Source: Mesorhizobium sp. B2-7-1
Lineage (GTDB): Bacteria > Pseudomonadota > Alphaproteobacteria > Rhizobiales > Rhizobiaceae
Assembly (NCBI RefSeq): GCF_006440735.1
Contig: NZ_VFUA01000013.1
Coordinates: 1-64,000 of the forward strand
Length of the DNA: 64,000 nt
Direction of reading: 5' to 3'
The notes beneath the pieces were generated by a model. The model searched no databases. It saw only the letters and a list, made by a program, of their open reading frames with translations, and was not told the DNA's origin. Below are positions 58,656-64,000 of the stretch, piece by piece. The position numbers and the translations under genes are program-made. Numbering within the stretch: the stretch's first letter is position 1; every line of letters starts with the position of its first letter.

Positions 58656-59128
58656 AAGGAGCGATCCCGCCATCCGCGGCGCGTGCGGTCTCAGAACGAT
58701 TGCTGGAGATCGGCTGCGGAGAAATCGCCGTGGCCGATACGATCGGCTGCGCCACTCCCGGACGGATAGACATGATGCTGACGCAGGTGATCGAGGCCGT
58801 TCCCGTCGGTCGGCTGGCCTGTCATTTCCACGATACGTCCGGCCAGGCGTTGGCGAATGTCGACGTGGCGCTGAAGCTTGGCGTGCGCAGCTTCGACAGC
58901 GCCGTCGGTGGTCTTGGCGGATGCCCTTATGCGCCAGGGGCGGCCGGCAATCTGGCCACGAAACGGTTGGTGCAGCACCTGCAACACACAGGATTTGTGA
59001 CAAGCGTCGATCCTGCAAAGCTGCGTGCCGCCGTGGCGCACACCCTTTCCTTTGCTGACCTTGTTTCCAACATAGAGCGGCTCCACAAACGATCAGCGGC
59101 TGTTTCTCCAGGCAATAGCTGCCTTTAA
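58655..59128 (+). pseudogene. mvaB: Hydroxymethylglutaryl-CoA lyase, C-terminal fragment
   Basis: About 150 codons of the C-terminal half of HMG-CoA lyase: EGAIPPSAARAVSERLLEIGC, VADTIGCATPGR, the metal-binding HFHDTSGQALANVDVAL and the catalytic Cys loop GGLGGCPYAPGAAGNLATK. The normal protein is about 300 residues; the N-terminal half, including the substrate-binding barrel strands, is missing. The frame stays open but starts inside the mvaA remnant without a credible start. The tail overlaps the convergent enoyl-CoA hydratase gene. The gene order mvaA-mvaB equals that of the P. mevalonii operon. Confidence 0.83.
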
Positions 59129-59905
59129 TCCTTGCTCGGCCCGGATGCGGTTGAATTCCAACCTTTCGGCACCGCCGGCGGTTTCAATGAACACATCGGT
59201 TTCGACCCCGGCAAGGAGAGCGTTACGCATGCCGCGCATATCGAAGCTGCGGTTGATGGCGCGCTTCGTCAGTTCGACGGACAACGGCGCCGCGGCGACG
59301 ATTTCCCGCGCCTTTTCGAAGGCTCTCGAGACATGTTGGCCCTCAAGAACCGTCTCCGTCACGAGACCGATCTCGGCGGCCCGTTCCGCAGTGATCTTAT
59401 CGTTACCCGTCAGCAGCATATCCTTGGAATGCTTCGGGCCGATCATCCACGGCAGCACCATGGCGACGATCCCTGACCCGAAGCGCACCTCGGGCTCGCC
59501 AAAGACGGCATTACGTGAGGCAATCGCGATATCGCATGCCACCGCCAGTTCTAGCCCGCCGCCGATGCAATGACCGTGGATGGCCGAGATGGTCGGCTTC
59601 GGGCAATCCCAGAACTGCATGACGAAATCGAAATCAGCCTCCAGCACGCGCCGCCACTCGGCGACGCTGCGATTGCCTGCCGCGGCCGACTCCTTCAGAT
59701 CGAAGCCGGCGGAAAACGAACGGCCTTCGCCCGAAAGCACGAAGCAGCGAATCGACGGCTCCTTTTGCAGGCCGCTCAAGACCTCCGTCACCTCGCGCAT
59801 CAGCACGGAGTTGATGGCATTCAGAACACGCGGGCGGTTGAGCACGATATGCGCGATCCCCTCGTCGCTCACGTCGACGCGGATAGTTTCATACTCATCG
59901 GACAT
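59093..59905 (-). CDS. Enoyl-CoA hydratase/isomerase family protein
   Basis: Crotonase-fold protein of 270 residues. The CoA-binding and oxyanion-hole segments are GRSFSAGFDLKE and HGHCIGGGLELAVACDIAIAS. The two catalytic glutamates of classical hydratases lie in the segments following (GEPEVRFGSG gives one candidate; the second is uncertain), so hydratase, isomerase or another crotonase activity is possible. Third and last gene of an acyl-CoA operon, overlapping the ligase gene by 11 bases. Converges on the mvaB remnant. Confidence 0.88.
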   Translation of the reverse strand: MSDEYETIRVDVSDEGIAHIVLNRPRVLNAINSVLMREVTEVLSGLQKEPSIRCFVLSGEGRSFSAGFDLKESAAAGNRSVAEWRRVLEADFDFVMQFWDCPKPTISAIHGHCIGGGLELAVACDIAIASRNAVFGEPEVRFGSGIVAMVLPWMIGPKHSKDMLLTGNDKITAERAAEIGLVTETVLEGQHVSRAFEKAREIVAAAPLSVELTKRAINRSFDMRGMRNALLAGVETDVFIETAGGAERLEFNRIRAEQGLKAAIAWRNSR

Positions 59906-61973
59906 CGTGACGGGCCTTCCTGTGGCGCAATGTGAGGCAGTCGACGGCGACGGCCTCGTTCGGACCGGCCATAATCGGATTTATCTCGATTTCGACGATC
60001 TGTTCCTTCGCTCCGACCGCCATCGCGCTGAAACGGGATACCAGCGTACATAGCGCATCCATGTCGACGGGCGCCCTGCCCCGCGCGCCGGTCAGCAAGG
60101 CATGTCCGCGCAACCCCTCCAGCGCCCGCCGCGCCTCGGCGACGCCGAAAGGAGGAATGAGGGTCGCGACGTCGCGCAGCACTTCGGCGAAGACCCCGCC
60201 CAGACCCAGCGTCACGATCGGACCGAAATCCGGATCCGTGGTCATCCCGAGGATCAATTCGACGCCTGATGCCATGGTTTGCGCCAGGATCGGCGCTGCG
60301 GGATGGCGACTGCGCAGTGCCTGGTAAGCAGCAAGCGCCTCATCTGAGCCTTTGAGGTTGAGCACCACTCCGCCGAGATCGGACTTGTGCGGAATGGCGG
60401 CATCATCGATCTTGAGCGCGATCGGCCATCCGTGCTTGCCGGCAAAGGCGGCGATGTCCTGCGGCGAGTGGATATCGGCGAAAGGCGTTACGGGGATGCC
60501 GGCCAGTTCCAGCAGCCTGAAGCCATCGGCGCTGCGCAGACTGTCGAGGGGTGCTGCGTCGACAATCGCCGCAGCATCGGCCGACAAGGGTATGGCAACG
60601 ACGTCTTCCGAACCATGGCGGCCGAACCGGTAGGATTGCAGGTGCCGCAAGGCCGCAAGGCCGCTGCCGGTCCCCATGAGGACCGCGATCCCTCTTTCCC
60701 GAAGGTCCTCGGCGATGACCGGCGATAGGGTCGTGGCGATATTGCCCATCACGGCGACGGGCTTGTCCGTCCGCGCGTGCACCTTGCGGATCGCCGCGGC
60801 CGACAGTTCGGAAAAATTCCGGTCCGGCGGCAGGTTCGTCGCCATCACCACGATGCCGACATCGGGATCCTTCGCCATCTCGCTCAGCACCGGCGCCATG
60901 ACGTCGGCTCCGTCGCCCCAGTAATCCAGTGGGTTGGAGGCTTCCATGCCCGGATCGAGATACGCCTCGACCGCCGCCCGGGTCGCGGGCGCCAGCGGGG
61001 CGAAGGACAGGCCGACATCGGCGGCGAGATCGGAAATCAATTGCCGTTCGCCGCCGGAATCGGTGCCGAGCGAAACGCCGGGTGCCATCATCGGACGCGT
61101 CAGCGCCAGCAATTCCACCGTGTCCAGCAGTTCATCGAGCGTGCGCACCTGAATCACGCGGTAACGTGCGAAAGCCGCCTCATAGGCAGCGTTCGAACCG
61201 GAAAGCGCTCCTGAATGCGAGATCGCGAAATGGCGTCCCGCCTCGCTGCGGCCGAGCTTCAGCGCGACGATGGGCACGCCCTTGGCCTCGGCAAGCCTGG
61301 CGGCGGCGAGGAAGCCCTCGGGATCGCGGACGGTTTCCAGAACGCAGGCTATCACCCGCGCATCGGTCTCCTCCAGCAGGAAGCGGATATAGTCCGCCAC
61401 GGTCGTCACCAACTCCTGGCCGGCCGAGATCGCGTAGTCGAAGCCCATCTGCCGCCGGTTCCCGACCAGACCCGACCAGGTCGATCCCGAATGGGATATC
61501 AGCGCCACCCCGGACGGCGCGGGCAAGGAACGAAACGGCATGCCGGTGACCTGCAGGCGGTCCACCAGATTGACGAAGCCCATGCAGTTGGCGCCGCACA
61601 CAGCCATCCCTGCTTTTACCGCAACATCGGCGATAGCCTTGCCGCGCGTGCGACCGTCGGGTGTCTGCCCGTAGGCGCGGCTGAAGAGCACGGCGCCTCC
61701 CACGCCTGCCTCGGCGACGGAAGCGAAGCTGTCTACGAGCAGGGCATCGCCGACGGCGAGCGCGGCGCAATCGACGCCGCCCGGTATCGACGCCACATCG
61801 GGATAGCAGGGCTGGTCGTCGATCTGGTCGTAGCGCGGATTGACCAGATAGACCTGTCCGGGGAACCCGAGATAGCGGATCGACTGCAGCAGATTCGCTC
61901 CAAAGCTTTCGGGCTTGGGGCTGGCGCCCACGATCGCCAGCGTTTGCGGCCGCAGCAACTTCGAAACCGTCAT
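59895..61973 (-). CDS. ADP-forming acyl-CoA ligase (acetyl-CoA synthetase-like, fused alpha-beta)
   Basis: Protein of 692 residues with the domain order CoA-binding Rossmann (VGASPKPESFGANLLQSIRYLGFPGQVYLVNPRY), succinyl-CoA-ligase-like flavodoxin domain with the phosphohistidine loop ISHSGALSGSNAAYEAAF, and a C-terminal ATP-grasp domain (PIALKIDDAAIPHKSDLGGVVLNL, VTLGLGGVFAEVL). It activates a carboxylic acid with ATP or releases it from CoA with ATP gain. The acid is unknown; related fused ligases act on acetate, pimelate, benzoate-type and sulfoacetate-type acids. Second gene of the operon. Confidence 0.88.
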   Translation of the reverse strand: MTVSKLLRPQTLAIVGASPKPESFGANLLQSIRYLGFPGQVYLVNPRYDQIDDQPCYPDVASIPGGVDCAALAVGDALLVDSFASVAEAGVGGAVLFSRAYGQTPDGRTRGKAIADVAVKAGMAVCGANCMGFVNLVDRLQVTGMPFRSLPAPSGVALISHSGSTWSGLVGNRRQMGFDYAISAGQELVTTVADYIRFLLEETDARVIACVLETVRDPEGFLAAARLAEAKGVPIVALKLGRSEAGRHFAISHSGALSGSNAAYEAAFARYRVIQVRTLDELLDTVELLALTRPMMAPGVSLGTDSGGERQLISDLAADVGLSFAPLAPATRAAVEAYLDPGMEASNPLDYWGDGADVMAPVLSEMAKDPDVGIVVMATNLPPDRNFSELSAAAIRKVHARTDKPVAVMGNIATTLSPVIAEDLRERGIAVLMGTGSGLAALRHLQSYRFGRHGSEDVVAIPLSADAAAIVDAAPLDSLRSADGFRLLELAGIPVTPFADIHSPQDIAAFAGKHGWPIALKIDDAAIPHKSDLGGVVLNLKGSDEALAAYQALRSRHPAAPILAQTMASGVELILGMTTDPDFGPIVTLGLGGVFAEVLRDVATLIPPFGVAEARRALEGLRGHALLTGARGRAPVDMDALCTLVSRFSAMAVGAKEQIVEIEINPIMAGPNEAVAVDCLTLRHRKARHDVR

Positions 61974-63982
61974 CGGGCACCTGTGGGTAAGGAGCCGGTA
62001 TTCGTTGCGACCTGGGCGAGAAAGGCACGCGTTGACGCGACGCCGTCATAGATCGCCTCCTCGGCGCTGCGGGCGATCGTGCAGTCGCCAATGGTGACGA
62101 ACGGCACGTCCGTGCCCCCAAGCTCACGCTCAAGCGCGGTGTCGGGCGCATTGCCCGAAGCGAGCACGACCGTATCGACTCCTTCCACAACGATCGGCTG
62201 GCCACTTGCTCCGTGCAGGAAATAGGCGGTATCGCCATCGACGCCGAAAAGCCTGGCATAGGGGATGACCTCGATCCCTGCCTCATGCAGTTTCCCGGCC
62301 CAGTGATCGCGCACATATTGCTGCAGGTTTTGCCCGGCGCAAATGCCGTTCACCGCCAGGCGCACATGGTGCCCCTTGCGGTTGAGCTGCATGGCGAGGC
62401 CGATGCCGATCCAGTCGCAGCGCCAGTCGGCCACGACGACGCGCGCGCCCGGCAGCACTTTCCCCGCCAGCACGTCGACCGCCTCGACGACATGCGCGGC
62501 TTCCTGTCCCTCCACCTCGCTTCCGACCGGGGCCGAGCCCGTCGCGACGATGACGCCATCGGGCGCGACGGTCTCGACGAAACCCCGGGTGACGCGGCTG
62601 TTCAACCGTACCTCGACCTGACGCAGCGCCAGTTCCGTCGCCAGATTGGTGACCAAGCCGCCGAATTCGAAACGATCCGGCAGAAGCTGCGCCAGCAGCG
62701 CCTGTCCGCCGAGCCGCGGCGATGCTTCCGACAGGATCACCTTATGCCCCATCTCGGCGGCGGTTACCGCGGCCTTCATCCCCGCGGGACCACCACCGGC
62801 CACCAGCACCTTCAACGATCGGCCGGCGGTCGGCGCCGCTGCCGGAAGACGCAGTTCCCGGCCGGACGAAGGATTCTGGATGCAGGAAATCGAGTAGCCG
62901 GCGTGGAAATGGCCAATGCAGGCCTGGTTGCAGCCGATGCAGGCGCGGATTTCGTCCGAACGTCCCTCGCGCGCCTTGCGCGGCATATCGGGGTCGACGA
63001 TCAGCGCCCGCGTCATGCCGCACATATCAGCTTCGCCAGCCGCCAGGACACCTTCCGCGATTTGCGGCTGGTTGATACGGCCGGCGACGAAAACCGGAAC
63101 CGAGACGGCGGCCCGGATCGTCGCCGCCTTGGCCGCCACATAGGCTGGCGGAATCTCCATGGGCGGCACGACATGGATCGAACCGCCCAGGCTCGCCATC
63201 GTACCCAGCGTCGTGTTGATGTAGTCGACCAGGCCCTCCTCGGAAAGCTGGCGGCAAATGGCGAGGACGGCTTCCTGGTCCAGCCCGCCCTCATCGGCTT
63301 CGTCGACCGAAATGCGAAGGCCCACCACCACGTCCTCGCCCACGGCGCGGCGCACGCCGATCAGGCTTTCGCGCAAGGGGCGGAGCCGGTTCTCGGCGGA
63401 ACCGCCATACATGTCCTCGCGACGGTTCACGCCCGGATTGAGAAACTGAGCAAACAGCAGGCCGTGGCTCGCCATGAGTTCGACGCCGTCATAGCCGGCT
63501 TCCGCGTAACGCCGCGCGGCTTGCGCGGCCGAGGCGATTATTTCGGCCACCATCTCGGCGGGCATCTCGCGCGGAACCACGTGGAAGCGGTTTTCCGGCG
63601 TCGACGAGGGCGCGAAGACTACGCCGCGCATCCCGTTCATCATGCGCCGTGTAACCCTGCCGGAATGCGACAATTGCCCGAACAGCTTGGCGCCATGCCG
63701 GTGCACGGCGCTCGCCAGCCGAGCGTAATGCGGGATCGCGTCGTCGCTCAGAAGCGCTAGGTCCGGTGCCTCGCCGAGCGTCGAGGCATGAAAGCGCGCC
63801 GCCTCGTTGATGATAAGCCCGACACCACCCTTCGCCCGCGCCTCGTGATAGGCGACCATGTCGTCGCCGGGCAGATTTCCTCGCGCCAGATAGGTCTGGT
63901 GGCCAGTCGAGAGGATGCGATTGCGGATGTCGTGCCCGCGGATCTCGAGCGATGAAAAGAGATGAGGATAGGCGCAAGACAT
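61970..63982 (-). CDS. NADH:flavin oxidoreductase/2,4-dienoyl-CoA reductase-like iron-sulfur flavoprotein
   Basis: Protein of 670 residues of the FadH/trimethylamine dehydrogenase family. The N-terminal OYE-type TIM barrel binds FMN (GQLSHSGRVTRR, YDGVELMASHGLLFAQFLNP). A 4Fe-4S cluster follows (CIGCNQACIGHFHAGYSISC, around residues 345-370), and then FAD/NAD(P) Rossmann domains (LVAGGGPAGMKAAVTAAEMG, VIVATGSAP). With a hydratase and a CoA ligase in the operon, reduction of a dienoyl- or enoyl-CoA is plausible; demethylation of a methylated amine or betaine is an alternative for this family. First gene of the operon, complete in the window. Confidence 0.87.
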   Translation of the reverse strand: MSCAYPHLFSSLEIRGHDIRNRILSTGHQTYLARGNLPGDDMVAYHEARAKGGVGLIINEAARFHASTLGEAPDLALLSDDAIPHYARLASAVHRHGAKLFGQLSHSGRVTRRMMNGMRGVVFAPSSTPENRFHVVPREMPAEMVAEIIASAAQAARRYAEAGYDGVELMASHGLLFAQFLNPGVNRREDMYGGSAENRLRPLRESLIGVRRAVGEDVVVGLRISVDEADEGGLDQEAVLAICRQLSEEGLVDYINTTLGTMASLGGSIHVVPPMEIPPAYVAAKAATIRAAVSVPVFVAGRINQPQIAEGVLAAGEADMCGMTRALIVDPDMPRKAREGRSDEIRACIGCNQACIGHFHAGYSISCIQNPSSGRELRLPAAAPTAGRSLKVLVAGGGPAGMKAAVTAAEMGHKVILSEASPRLGGQALLAQLLPDRFEFGGLVTNLATELALRQVEVRLNSRVTRGFVETVAPDGVIVATGSAPVGSEVEGQEAAHVVEAVDVLAGKVLPGARVVVADWRCDWIGIGLAMQLNRKGHHVRLAVNGICAGQNLQQYVRDHWAGKLHEAGIEVIPYARLFGVDGDTAYFLHGASGQPIVVEGVDTVVLASGNAPDTALERELGGTDVPFVTIGDCTIARSAEEAIYDGVASTRAFLAQVATNTGSLPTGAR

Positions 63983-64000
63983 GAAGGGCCCTTTTGGCGG

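Overview
The window looks like chromosomal or megaplasmid DNA from a high-GC alphaproteobacterium of the Hyphomicrobiales, most likely Mesorhizobium or a close relative. This is inference from three things: strong G/C third positions, many ABC importers and small catabolic operons each with its own regulator, and two copies of a palindromic intergenic repeat (GCAATTCC...GGAATTGC) that I associate with rhizobial genomes. I see no rRNA, tRNA, CRISPR array, transposase or phage gene. Once gene starts are set, no stretch over about 300 bases lacks a gene or a recognisable gene remnant.

Region 1 (1-8711) is a 4-hydroxyphenylacetate (homoprotocatechuate) catabolic cluster. It holds an AraC-type activator (hpaA), the two-component monooxygenase hpaBC, the MarR repressor hpaR, and the divergent operon hpaF-hpaE-hpaD-hpaG-hpaH with a strong candidate HpaR operator. 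HpaF starts at TTG, which places its catalytic proline at position 1. HpaD is the VOC-type ring-cleavage enzyme, HpaG has one FAH domain, and no hpaI aldolase or transporter is present.

Region 2 (8876-16185): a 2-oxoglutarate/Fe(II) oxygenase, the metQ-metN-metI methionine importer, and an unusual operon of a periplasmic amino-acid binding protein, a dicarboxylate-type symporter and an aspartate/glutamate racemase. Region 3 (16186-29033) is a patchwork of single genes and divergent regulator/target pairs: SDR, anmK, GNAT, RibD-like, GFA, ECF sigma, MFS/Lrp, methyltransferase/LysR, a DJ-1/PfpI pair, and an XRE/epimerase pair.

Region 4 (29042-37320): a branched-chain-type ABC importer operon ending in a hydantoin-racemase-like gene and followed by an FCD GntR gene, with an ATTGTATACAAT operator upstream. 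Next come a small secreted protein and an ECF41 sigma factor coupled to a carboxymuconolactone-decarboxylase-like protein, preceded by a textbook ECF41 promoter.

Region 5 (37512-54611): an ammonia-lyase-family protein lacking the Ala-Ser-Gly cofactor triad, then what looks like one regulon of 15 genes. On the minus strand lie CoA ligase, thiolase-like protein without the nucleophilic Cys, DUF35 protein, MaoC hydratase, MFS, gntR (UTRA), operator, SDR, class II aldolase, RbsB/A/C/C-like importer, PfkB kinase and SDR; a true thiolase diverges from the CoA ligase. The same palindrome, TGGTTATAACCA, sits at the head of the sugar operon and in the divergent CoA-ligase/thiolase promoter. This is the best candidate for an undescribed catabolic system.

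Region 6 (54644-64000): a LysR gene, an SDR, an F420-reductase-like protein, and a decayed locus. The decayed locus contains a frameshifted MocR regulator, the start of a class II HMG-CoA reductase (mvaA) and the end of an HMG-CoA lyase (mvaB), fused by deletion. This appears to be the wreck of a mevalonate catabolic operon. It is followed by an intact acyl-CoA operon: dienoyl-CoA-reductase-like oxidoreductase, ADP-forming acyl-CoA ligase and enoyl-CoA hydratase.
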